Assembly: GCA_944387405.1 (NCBI GenBank)
Contig: CALXET010000001.1
Coordinates: forward strand, 382,969-446,968
Direction of reading: 5' to 3'
DNA length: 64,000 nt
Origin: an uncultured Clostridia bacterium
GTDB lineage: Bacteria > Bacillota > Clostridia > TANB77 > CAG-508
The notes beneath the pieces are model-generated. The model searched no databases. It saw only the letters and a list, made by a program, of their open reading frames with translations, and was not told the origin of the DNA. Within the stretch, counting starts at the first letter, position 1. The number at the start of each line of letters is the position of its first letter. Positions 17,461-24,797 of the stretch are shown here, piece by piece. The position numbers and the translations under genes are program-made.

Positions 17461-17492
17461 TAAATTTTATTAAATCAATGAGGTGATATAAA

Positions 17493-18032
17493 ATGATACA
17501 AAATAAAGAAAGTGTATCAGATAATAAAGATTCATATGTTATAAACAAATTAACAATAGCTTTATTAAATTTATTAAAGGAAAATAAATTAGATGATATT
17601 TCTATCAGTAATTTATGTAACGAAGCACATATTGGTAGAGCTTCTTTTTATAGAAATTTTAATACAAAAGAAGATATATTAAAAAGATATGATAAAAAAC
17701 TAATCAAAGAATGGGGAAAATTATTTGAAAATGATAATAAAAACGAAAAAGAATCAAAACCTGAAATATTAATACCATCATTAATTGGTCATTATAAAAA
17801 GCATAAAGATTTTTATTTAATCCTATATAGAGAAAATCTATCAGAGATTGTTTTAGAAACGATTTTACATGCTATGGAGATGGATAAATCAACAAATAAT
17901 ATTGAAGCATATGCAAAAGCATTTATTGGATATGGACTTTTTGGAATTATTAATGAATGGTTTTCTCGTGGAATGAAAGAATCTCCTGAAGAATTATTAG
18001 AAATAATGACTAAAAATAAAGGTGAAGTATAA
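17493..18032 (+). CDS. TetR/AcrR family transcriptional regulator
   Basis: 179 residues. The N-terminal HTH is visible in NKLTIALLNLLKENKLDDIS and ISNLCNEAHIGRASFYRNF (about 18-63), typical of TetR proteins of the TetR_C_8 type found in Firmicutes. The rest is an all-helical ligand domain. A GAGGTGAT site precedes the ATG. It lies head to head with the MacB-like transporter and a 20-bp palindrome, so it most likely represses that transporter. The ligand is unknown. Confidence 0.9.
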   Translation: MIQNKESVSDNKDSYVINKLTIALLNLLKENKLDDISISNLCNEAHIGRASFYRNFNTKEDILKRYDKKLIKEWGKLFENDNKNEKESKPEILIPSLIGHYKKHKDFYLILYRENLSEIVLETILHAMEMDKSTNNIEAYAKAFIGYGLFGIINEWFSRGMKESPEELLEIMTKNKGEV

Positions 18033-18044
18033 AATTGCTTCACC
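18021..18044 (+). terminator. Terminator overlapping the tetR stop
   Basis: GGTGAAG/CTTCACC stem, with the stop codon in the loop side, followed by TTTTATTTTATTTTTA. It ends the regulator gene. Confidence 0.75.
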
Positions 18045-18098
18045 TTTTATTTTATTTTTATCCTTAAAATTTTATAACTTTATATTTAAAGTATTTTT

Positions 18099-18800
18099 CT
18101 ACTCTTCATATCTTAACTCATAATATTCATTATCTTTTGTAGTAGCAACTATTGCTTCATAACCACTATCATTAGGTTTTGCTACTGAAACTTGATCAAT
18201 AGACTCTACATTTTTAAGTCCAGAAATATCATATGCTGTAAAAGTACCTTTTTCATATCCCTCTTTCACATCAATTCCTTTTACTGAGCCATCTTTTGCA
18301 AGTAAGTATATATTTGGATAAACTAAATCTTGACCTTCTCCACCAACAAATATTTTATCTATATCTTCTGCTACTACATTTTCTACTTTATATTCTGTGT
18401 CATATTTTAATACATCATCTGTAATTAATGCATCATTTTGTTCTGATTTTACTAATGTTATTGTAATATTATTATCTTTCTTTTCTACCTTAAAATAACT
18501 TTCTTCTATAATAGACATTTCTTCTTCTAATTTATAATATTTACTATAATCAGAATTACTTACTTTTTGAATGCTAAATCTCTCATTTTCAGATGTTACA
18601 GAAGTATCCATAGTGTTTGTATTATTTACGCTATTTTCTAAATTATTTGTTACTTCATTTTCTATAGTTTCATTTGATTTTTGAGTTGTATTTGCTGTTT
18701 CATCTTGTGGCATAAAATTATAATATCTTATTAAATAAACACCTCCTGCACAAATTGCTATCGCTAAAATAAATAAGATAAATAAACCAAATTTTTTCAT
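18099..18800 (-). CDS. Membrane-anchored extracytoplasmic protein of unknown function
   Basis: 233 residues. An N-terminal helix (LFILFILAIAICAGGVYLI, about 5-23) is followed by an Asn/Thr-rich linker (about 35-70) and a soluble domain of about 160 residues, rich in beta-forming residues, that I do not recognise. There is no lipobox cysteine, so it is an anchored rather than a lipid-linked protein. It lies about 80 bp downstream of the ECF sigma/anti-sigma pair on the same strand and may be part of that regulon. Confidence 0.7.
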   Translation of the reverse strand: MKKFGLFILFILAIAICAGGVYLIRYYNFMPQDETANTTQKSNETIENEVTNNLENSVNNTNTMDTSVTSENERFSIQKVSNSDYSKYYKLEEEMSIIEESYFKVEKKDNNITITLVKSEQNDALITDDVLKYDTEYKVENVVAEDIDKIFVGGEGQDLVYPNIYLLAKDGSVKGIDVKEGYEKGTFTAYDISGLKNVESIDQVSVAKPNDSGYEAIVATTKDNEYYELRYEE

Positions 18801-18879
18801 ATCTATTACCTTCTTTCTTAAAATTTTACAACATTTTATTATTTAAACATTTAATATTATAATATTTAATTTAGTAGTT

Positions 18880-20229
18880 TTATTTTTCTTCACTTTTTAA
18901 ATCAATCTCAAAATTATCAAAAGGCTTTTTATCTGATTGTTCTTTTATTTCAACTTTGATTTTCGAATTGTTTTGTTTCTTTTCAATAATCAAATATTCT
19001 GTTATATCCATTTTTGCATTTGTAAAATTGATAAAAGTTCCGATGTCTCCTACTGCCCACTCTTCTTCTTTTCCATTTGCATATGTTATTTTTCTTTCTG
19101 TTTCATAAGAAAGTATTCCTAAACTTTCTCCATTTTCATCATACGCATTATATTCTAAAATGTCAATAAAATCTTTATTCCATGATTGAGATAATTTATT
19201 TAAGCTAACATCTTTATAATTATAAGAAATCTTAATTATTGTTTGAAGTGGCGTATCTATTACTTTATCTATCTTTCCTGTTAAATCACCATGTTTTATA
19301 TCTTTTATCTCAGGAGAAAAAATATTTGTATCTTTTAAAGTCTGTTCTTTAGAAACAGATACATTAAACTCTCCTTCAATAGGAATTAAAACTTCTTCAG
19401 AACCGTATTGTGTATTTTCCGCTTCTAAAACTACATCATTTAATGTTATATTAAATTCTTTTTTATTTCCAAGTTCTTTATCTGTTAAAAAGTATAATTG
19501 ATACACTTTATATTTGTTATCTGATATCTTAGTAGCTGTCTGAGCAGAACGTGGTCTAATCCAATATTCTTTTCCATCTATAATAATTTTAAAATTATTT
19601 AATCCTTCCAAATATGTTCCTGTTTCATCTGTTATAAGTTTGTTATTAAATGATAAATATATAGAATCTATTGTTTTATCTCCATATTCTTTTATTACAT
19701 CTTGTTTATCTTCTTCTGATATCCCAAGCGTTTCAGGTGAAGTATTCATATATTCATCAGTAAGGATTTTCTCTCCAAGTTTTAGTTTTTCTTTATCTTC
19801 ATCACTTATTGTTACATCAAATTCTAATATAGTAAAACCTTCATCACATACAGTACCTGTTAAATTAATACTAGTTTCTTTATTTGAAAGCTCTTCTCCT
19901 ACAACTTCTTTTCTATATTTATTATAATCATCCGAAAATTTTATTCCTAACCATTCTATAACCGGTTTTCCTGTTATTTTTTCTCCAATTACCGCATATA
20001 CTCCTATACTACAAAACAGTACAATCATTAAAGACGCGGCAATTGTAAGAACTTTTCTTAATTTTAGATTATTATTATTTTCTTTTTTATTTACTTTTTT
20101 TCTTGCTTTTTTATTTAACTTTCCATTCATTTCTTCTTTATAGGCAGTTGCAGCTATTTTTTCTTTTACTTTATTTTTTATGTTTTCTTTTGATATTTTT
20201 ATATCATTATTTAAAAAATTATTTTCCAT
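18880..20229 (-). CDS. DUF4179-type membrane anti-sigma factor
   Basis: About 449 residues from the ATG at 20229, which has GGAGG upstream. A charged cytoplasmic N-terminus of about 65 residues is followed by one membrane helix (VLTIAASLMIVLFCSIGVYA) and a large extracytoplasmic domain with WLGIKFSDDYNKYRKEVVG typical of DUF4179 proteins. These are encoded directly after ECF sigma factors and are thought to hold them at the membrane; here the start overlaps the sigma gene stop by about 11 bp, suggesting coupled, stoichiometric synthesis. The signal sensed outside is unknown. Confidence 0.85.
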   Translation of the reverse strand: MENNFLNNDIKISKENIKNKVKEKIAATAYKEEMNGKLNKKARKKVNKKENNNNLKLRKVLTIAASLMIVLFCSIGVYAVIGEKITGKPVIEWLGIKFSDDYNKYRKEVVGEELSNKETSINLTGTVCDEGFTILEFDVTISDEDKEKLKLGEKILTDEYMNTSPETLGISEEDKQDVIKEYGDKTIDSIYLSFNNKLITDETGTYLEGLNNFKIIIDGKEYWIRPRSAQTATKISDNKYKVYQLYFLTDKELGNKKEFNITLNDVVLEAENTQYGSEEVLIPIEGEFNVSVSKEQTLKDTNIFSPEIKDIKHGDLTGKIDKVIDTPLQTIIKISYNYKDVSLNKLSQSWNKDFIDILEYNAYDENGESLGILSYETERKITYANGKEEEWAVGDIGTFINFTNAKMDITEYLIIEKKQNNSKIKVEIKEQSDKKPFDNFEIDLKSEEK

Positions 20230-20791
20230 AGCTATAACCTCCATCTTCTAAATTTCTTTTAATCTTTTTTCTAACTCTATGTAATATTGTTTTTACATTG
20301 CTTACTGATAAATTTAATTCTTTAGATATTTCTTTTATATTTTTCCCTTCGTAGTAATACATCATAAATATACTGTATTCATTTTTATTTAATGTTTTTA
20401 AAGTATCTATTATAAGCTCATTTTTCTCATTACTTTCTAAAATATCGTCTATATCAAAATCTTCTACTAAAGTATTTTCATAATTCTCTATAGATACATT
20501 TATATTATTATCTCTATATTTGTTTTTAATTAAATTTTTAGCAATTCCTTTTAAATAAGGTTTTACTAATAAATCTTTTCTTAAATATTTGCTGTTTTTC
20601 CAAAAAGCAACAAAAGTATCTGATATAATTTCTTCCATATCTTCTTGTGAAATATTTATACTTATTCCATTTTTTACAACAATATAGATATAACTATAGT
20701 AATCATCAATTAACATATCTATATCTAATGTTTCATTTTCCATATAATCACATAATTTATTTGTTTCCACTTTAGATTTTCTCCTTATCAT
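20219..20791 (-). CDS. ECF-type sigma-70 factor
   Basis: 190 residues. Region 2 lies in about 25-95 (IISDTFVAFWKNSKYLRKDL with the conserved W/F-rich segment). Region 4 lies near the C-terminus with the HTH ISKELNLSVSNVKTILHRVR. There is no region 3, as in other ECF factors. It is followed immediately by its presumed DUF4179 anti-sigma factor. No target promoter motif can be defined from this window alone. Confidence 0.92.
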   Translation of the reverse strand: MIRRKSKVETNKLCDYMENETLDIDMLIDDYYSYIYIVVKNGISINISQEDMEEIISDTFVAFWKNSKYLRKDLLVKPYLKGIAKNLIKNKYRDNNINVSIENYENTLVEDFDIDDILESNEKNELIIDTLKTLNKNEYSIFMMYYYEGKNIKEISKELNLSVSNVKTILHRVRKKIKRNLEDGGYSYGK

Positions 20792-20837
20792 TTTCTACTA
20801 ATATAGTAACACTTTTTTAAAAAAGGTTACAAAAAAA

Positions 20838-20870
20838 ATAGAGATCTATTTATAAAAATAAATCTCTATT
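20838..20870 (-). terminator. Terminator after tyrS
   Basis: Minus-strand stem AATAGAGAT/ATCTCTATT followed by TTTTTTT, 28 bp after the tyrS stop. Confidence 0.75.
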
Positions 20871-20897
20871 TTATAAAATAAAAAATAATTTTTCACA

Positions 20898-22079
20898 TTA
20901 ATTTTTACTAACTTTTTTAAATCTATTTTTTCCAAACTGAACAACTAAATCTTTATCTAATCTAATTATTTCATTTGTATTATTTACTTGTTTTCCATTT
21001 ATTTTTATACCGTTTCCTAAAATATTTCTTTTAGCTTCACTTTTAGATAAGGCAAATCCTATTTTTACTAATAAATCACATATATTAATTTCATTTTCTT
21101 CTATCTTTATTTCTTCTATATTATCTGGAATTTCACCTTTTGCTATACTCATATATTTTTCTTTTGCTATTTCATAATCATTTTCATTATTATACATTTT
21201 GATTAGCTCTTTTGCAAATCTCATATGAGCATCTCTTATATCTTTTGACATTATTTCATCTATTTCTGAATTTTTTAAATCTGTTGCAAGTTCAAAATAT
21301 TGTCTTAAAACTTCATCTGGTATTTTCATACTTTTTTCAAATTTAACAAATGGAGAATCAGTAAGGCCTATGTAATTATCTAAAGATTTACTCATTTTTT
21401 CTTTTCCATCTAGTCCAACAAGTAGTGGAAATGTCATTACTACTTGTTGTTCCTGCCCATAATCTTTTTGAAGTTCTCTTCCTACTAAAAGATTAAATGT
21501 TTGGTCAGTACCTCCTATTTCAATATCTGCATTTAAAGCTACAGAATCATATCCTTGCATAAGTGGATATAATAACTCATGCATTGAAAGTGGAAGATTG
21601 TTTTCAAATCTATTTTTAAAATCATCTCTTTCCATTATTCTTGCTACTGTATATTTACTAGTTAGATTAATTACATCATTAAAATTCATCTTTGAAAGCC
21701 ATTCTGAATTAAATCTTATTTTAGTCTTATCTTTATCTAATATTTTAGTAGCTTGCTCTAAATAAGTTTCTGCTGATTTTCTCGTTTCTTCAAAAGAAAG
21801 TGCTGGTCTTGTTTTACTTTTTCCTGATGGATCTCCTATCATTCCTGTAAAATCTCCTACAACAAAAACTACTTCATGTCCCATATCTTGAAATTGTTTT
21901 AACACTCTTAAAACAACACTATGTCCAATATGAAGATCTGGTCTTGATGGATCTGCTCCAAGTTTTATTGTTAATTTCTTTCCATTTCTTATTTTTCTTT
22001 CTAAATCTTCTTCTGAAAAAATCTGAACTGCTTTTCTTTTAATTATCTCTAATAAATCTAAATTATCTTCTCTATTCAT
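20898..22079 (-). CDS. tyrS: Tyrosyl-tRNA synthetase
   Basis: 393 residues, class I synthetase. It has the HIGH motif in GADPSRPDLHIGHSVVL, the tyrosine/ATP site residues in QGYDSVALNADIEIGGTDQ, the KMSKS motif in DGKEKMSKSLDN and a C-terminal S4 RNA-binding domain (SKSEAKRNILGNGIKINGK). It charges tRNA-Tyr in the cytoplasm. The ATG follows GGAGAG. Upstream lies a T-box leader, so expression should rise when tRNA-Tyr is uncharged. A possible 30-codon ORF lies between leader and gene. Confidence 0.97.
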   Translation of the reverse strand: MNREDNLDLLEIIKRKAVQIFSEEDLERKIRNGKKLTIKLGADPSRPDLHIGHSVVLRVLKQFQDMGHEVVFVVGDFTGMIGDPSGKSKTRPALSFEETRKSAETYLEQATKILDKDKTKIRFNSEWLSKMNFNDVINLTSKYTVARIMERDDFKNRFENNLPLSMHELLYPLMQGYDSVALNADIEIGGTDQTFNLLVGRELQKDYGQEQQVVMTFPLLVGLDGKEKMSKSLDNYIGLTDSPFVKFEKSMKIPDEVLRQYFELATDLKNSEIDEIMSKDIRDAHMRFAKELIKMYNNENDYEIAKEKYMSIAKGEIPDNIEEIKIEENEINICDLLVKIGFALSKSEAKRNILGNGIKINGKQVNNTNEIIRLDKDLVVQFGKNRFKKVSKN

Positions 22080-22100
22080 ATAAATCTCTCCATTTCTATT

Positions 22101-22193
22101 TTACTTTTTTACTTTTCCATTTTTAATACATTTATATGAATTTTTGTAGAAGAACCCATCGATAATTATTTTCATTCTAAACGACTGGGTCAA
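22101..22193 (-). CDS. Possible 30-residue micro-ORF between T-box and tyrS
   Basis: A TTG start eight bases after a perfect GGAGG (22206-22202) opens a 30-codon frame, MTQSFRMKIIIDGFFYKNSY and ten more mostly basic residues, ending in TAA 21 bp before tyrS. An overlapping ATG at 22199 is too close to the GGAGG. It would be translated only when the T-box reads through. It could be a real small protein, a translational lead-in to tyrS, or chance. No homologue is known to me. Confidence 0.35.
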   Translation of the reverse strand: MTQSFRMKIIIDGFFYKNSYKCIKNGKVKK

Positions 22194-22215
22194 AAACATC
22201 ACCTCCAAAATCAAA

Positions 22216-22405
22216 AAGCTGATTCATCCTTAAAGGACGAATCAGCTTCGTGGTACCACCTTTATTTACAATACAAGTTTTTGTATTGTCTCATTATCTG
22301 CTTGTTCGTAGCTACACGTTAGTTACTAATAAGAATTGTAATTCGAAATTTTATATACTGATAATTTCCACCAAACATTATCTCTCTATAAGTATACTAT
22401 AAAAC
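22216..22405 (-). promoter_or_regulatory. T-box riboswitch controlling tyrS
   Basis: On the minus strand the T-box sequence AGGTGGTACCACG (22261-22249) is followed directly by a strong terminator stem AAGCTGATTCGTCC/GGATGAATCAGCTT (22248-22216) and TTTTTG. The T-box bases can instead pair upstream to form the antiterminator. A plausible Tyr specifier UAC followed by a purine lies at 22340-22338 within AATTACAATTC, but I could not fold stem I with confidence. The 5' limit is approximate; a TATACT near 22398 may be the promoter -10. Uncharged tRNA-Tyr should favour read-through. Confidence 0.9.
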
Positions 22406-22521
22406 TCTACTTTATTTCTTTTTAAAACATAACTAAATTTAATTTATATAATTTTAACATCTGCAAAAAATAAAATCAACGATTTAAATAAATTTATACC
22501 TTTTTGTCACAAATTATTGTT

Positions 22522-22625
22522 CTAAAACAGAAAACTGGCGACTAATTATTTCTAACTAGTCGCCTTTCATAGCAATTCAACTGGAACTTTCGTTCCTTTC
22601 ATAGCAATCTATAAGATTACTTTAT
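22522..22625 (-). ncRNA. Candidate stand-alone small RNA with two direct repeats
   Basis: About 104 nt defined by its own signals on the minus strand: a promoter ending near 22632 and an intrinsic terminator at 22564-22537. It contains ATTGCTATGAAAGG twice (22608-22595 and 22576-22563), 32 bp apart. The first copy runs into a perfect hairpin GGAAC-GAAA-GTTCC with a GNRA tetraloop (22596-22583). The second runs into the terminator stem. A tiny frame MKGTKVPVELL lies between the two copies. It sits just downstream of a PemK/MazF-like gene on the same strand. No known RNA family is recognised. Confidence 0.6.
22537..22564 (-). terminator. Terminator of the candidate small RNA
   Basis: Minus-strand stem GGCGACTA/TAGTCGCC with a 12-base loop, then AGTTTTCTGTTTT. 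It may also end read-through transcripts of the PemK-like gene. Confidence 0.75.
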
Positions 22626-22631
22626 AATACT

Positions 22632-22660
22632 ATGATACTATATTTTATGTAATTAGTCAA
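22632..22660 (-). promoter_or_regulatory. Sigma-A promoter of the candidate small RNA
   Basis: TTGACT (22660-22655), a 17-bp spacer and TATCAT (22637-22632) on the minus strand, predicting a start near 22625. It lies entirely in the gap after the PemK-like gene, so it serves no protein gene upstream of the terminator. Confidence 0.65.
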
Positions 22661-22679
22661 CGAATTATTCAATAATTTT

Positions 22680-23429
22680 TTATCTAGTTAATTTATTTGC
22701 ATTATTAAATTCTAAACATATTTTTTTGGATATATTGTCCATATATTTTCCATCTAGCGTTCCTATTGTTTCAAAAAAATTTAATCTTAATATACTTACT
22801 TTTTTCATTCTAGTAATTCTTGCCCATCTAAGCATTTTCTTAAAACCATTTATTTTATCTAATTCAATTATCTCAGTAAGTTCTTTTTTCTGTTTTTTAG
22901 ATTCTTCTAATGTAATTTTTCCTTGTTCGAATTCTTTTTCTATTCTTATATATTCTATTGGCTTTTTTGATGATATGGGCAAAACAAATAAATCCTTCTC
23001 AAAATTTTTCAATATGACAGCTGGATGCATTCCACCAAATTCATTTCCAATATTAAATCCAAAATCTATCCATATAACATTTCCTCTTTTAAATAAAACA
23101 TATTTCATAAGTAACTTTGTATCTTCTATTGATATTTCTTGATTATTAAATATATATTTGTTATCTTTAAAAATATAATTTGATTTTATAACAGATTTAA
23201 GAATTTGGTTAGACTTATTATAAGTATATTGATTTATAACATAATTCTTTAAAGTATATTTGGATATATTTCTATAAATATACTCTTCATCTTTTTCTTT
23301 TTCCACTTTATCTGTTTTGTTCTTAATCCAGTTAAAATAAAGTTTTCCTCTTTTTTCATCTTCTGTTTTACTCAATGATTTTCTAAACTGTCGTAATCTT
23401 TTTAGGCATTTAATATAAGATTCTTTCAC
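22680..23429 (-). CDS. PemK/MazF-like toxin domain protein with N-terminal extension
   Basis: About 249 residues from a GTG at 23429, nine bases after GGAG; an ATG at 23456 would lie almost at the predicted transcription start. The C-terminal half carries the PemK/MazF motif RGNVIWIDFG then GNEFGGMHPAVIL, and later SILRLNFFETIGTLDGKYM. The first 115 or so residues are basic, helical and unrelated to MazF. MazF-type proteins are usually 110-120 residues, cleave RNA and are paired with an upstream antitoxin gene; none is present. A strong promoter precedes it and a candidate small RNA follows. It could be an RNase or a domesticated regulator. Confidence 0.8.
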   Translation of the reverse strand: MKESYIKCLKRLRQFRKSLSKTEDEKRGKLYFNWIKNKTDKVEKEKDEEYIYRNISKYTLKNYVINQYTYNKSNQILKSVIKSNYIFKDNKYIFNNQEISIEDTKLLMKYVLFKRGNVIWIDFGFNIGNEFGGMHPAVILKNFEKDLFVLPISSKKPIEYIRIEKEFEQGKITLEESKKQKKELTEIIELDKINGFKKMLRWARITRMKKVSILRLNFFETIGTLDGKYMDNISKKICLEFNNANKLTR

Positions 23430-23467
23430 ATGATCACACTCCAAACATAAAAACATTTTATTGTTGC

Positions 23468-23499
23468 ATTATAGCAAACACTTGTTTTTGTTTCAAGTG
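23468..23499 (-). promoter_or_regulatory. Promoter of the PemK-like gene with an inverted repeat
   Basis: TTGAAA (23496-23491), a 17-bp spacer and TATAAT (23473-23468) on the minus strand. The arms CACTTG (23479-23484) and CAAGTG (23494-23499) form an inverted repeat over the -35 box and spacer, a possible operator. Confidence 0.7.
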
Positions 23500-23540
23500 A
23501 TTTTATTATTTTCTTAATAAAAAAATTTAATGATAACTAA

Positions 23541-24092
23541 TTATAATTTTTTATATAAAAAACATTCTTTATCATGTGAATTAATAACCCCAACAGCTTG
23601 AAGATATGAATAAATAATAGTAGAGCCTACAAATTTCATACCTCTTTTATTAAGATCTTTTGATATATTATCTGATAGCTCTGATGTTGTTTTATTTATC
23701 TCATAGACTTTTTTTCCTTTTGTAAATGTTTTTAAATAATTACAAAAAGAACCATATTCTTTTTGAATTTTTTTAAATATTTTTGAATTATTAATGCTTG
23801 CTTTTATCTTTAATTTATTTCTTATTATTTTTTCGTTTGACAATAACTCAGATACTTTTTTATCATCATAAAGGATAACTTTATCTATATCAAAATTATC
23901 ATAAGCTTTTCTAAAATCTTCTCTTTTATTTAATACACATTCCCAAGAAAGTCCTGCTTGAAAAGATTCTAATATTAACATTTCATATAAATACTTATCA
24001 TCAAAATTTTCTCTGCACCATTCTTCATCATGATATTTAACATATAGTTCATTTTTTAAATTACACCATTTACATCTTTTTTTATCATCCAT
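23541..24092 (-). CDS. tag: DNA-3-methyladenine glycosylase I
   Basis: 183 residues of the Tag family. It begins KRCKWCNLKNELYVKYHDEEW, followed by LYEMLILESFQAGLSWECVLNKR (the helix-hairpin region and aromatic pocket), and ends with FVGSTIIYSYLQAVGVINSH and the zinc-binding His/Cys tail. It removes 3-methyladenine from DNA in base-excision repair. The next gene on the same strand encodes an alkylguanine methyltransferase, giving a small alkylation-repair neighbourhood. Confidence 0.92.
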   Translation of the reverse strand: MDDKKRCKWCNLKNELYVKYHDEEWCRENFDDKYLYEMLILESFQAGLSWECVLNKREDFRKAYDNFDIDKVILYDDKKVSELLSNEKIIRNKLKIKASINNSKIFKKIQKEYGSFCNYLKTFTKGKKVYEINKTTSELSDNISKDLNKRGMKFVGSTIIYSYLQAVGVINSHDKECFLYKKL

Positions 24093-24186
24093 TTTGTTTT
24101 ACCTTTTTATTTTGTTTTTTTATATTTTAAATTTAAATTTTTAATCTTTAATTTTTTTATTTTCTTTTTATTTTTTTATAGCTATC

Positions 24187-24720
24187 TTATTTTGGAATAT
24201 AAAATTTACTTATATCTATATTTTCATGTTCTAGCAATTTTAATTTATTATCTATTCCTCCAGCATATCCTGTAAGACTTCCATTTTTTCCAACAACTCT
24301 ATGGCATGGAATAATAATAGATATTGGATTATGTCCTACTGCTCCTCCTACTGCTTGAGCAGACATTTTTTCTTTTCCTAATTTTTTAGCAACTTTTTTA
24401 GATATTTCTTCATAAGTCATAGTACTACCATATGGGATAGTACATAATATTTTTAGTACTTCTTTTCTAAAAAAGCTACCACTTAAAAGTATATCAAGTT
24501 CGCAAATATCTGGTTTTTCTTTATTAAAATATCTATCTAACCAATTCTTTGTTTTCACTAATATTTCTTCATTATCTTTTACTTTTATATCTTCTTTACT
24601 ATTTTTTAAATCACCTAAATAATACTTTTGATTCTCTAGCCATACTCCTATTAATTTATTGTTTTTACTAGCAAGCAATAACTTTCCTAAGATAGAATTA
24701 TAAGTAGTTATATATACCAT
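24187..24720 (-). CDS. ogt: Methylated-DNA--protein-cysteine methyltransferase
   Basis: About 177 residues from the ATG at 24720, which has AAAGGAG upstream; a longer form from 24750 lacks a site. The active-site block is ISIIIPCHRVVGKNGSLTGY with the methyl-accepting Cys in PCHR, preceded by the DNA-binding helix (TYEEISKKVAKKLGKEKMSA). It repairs O6-methylguanine by irreversible self-alkylation. It lies about 95 bp before tag on the same strand. Confidence 0.94.
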   Translation of the reverse strand: MVYITTYNSILGKLLLASKNNKLIGVWLENQKYYLGDLKNSKEDIKVKDNEEILVKTKNWLDRYFNKEKPDICELDILLSGSFFRKEVLKILCTIPYGSTMTYEEISKKVAKKLGKEKMSAQAVGGAVGHNPISIIIPCHRVVGKNGSLTGYAGGIDNKLKLLEHENIDISKFYIPK

Positions 24721-24797
24721 TTTTTCTCCTTTAAGCCTATTTAAAGTCATTTACTATATCTGTTCTGCCACCCATATTTATTATCATACTCGCTCAT

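Noticed and set aside
22522..22625. tracrRNA of a type II CRISPR system
   Set aside because: The two 14-mers are direct, not complementary, copies, and there is no Cas9 gene or CRISPR array in the window.
24100..24180. Possible repeat or regulatory element in the poly-T-rich gap before tag
   Set aside because: Simple AT-rich sequence with no periodicity, palindrome or promoter pattern that stands out from the background.
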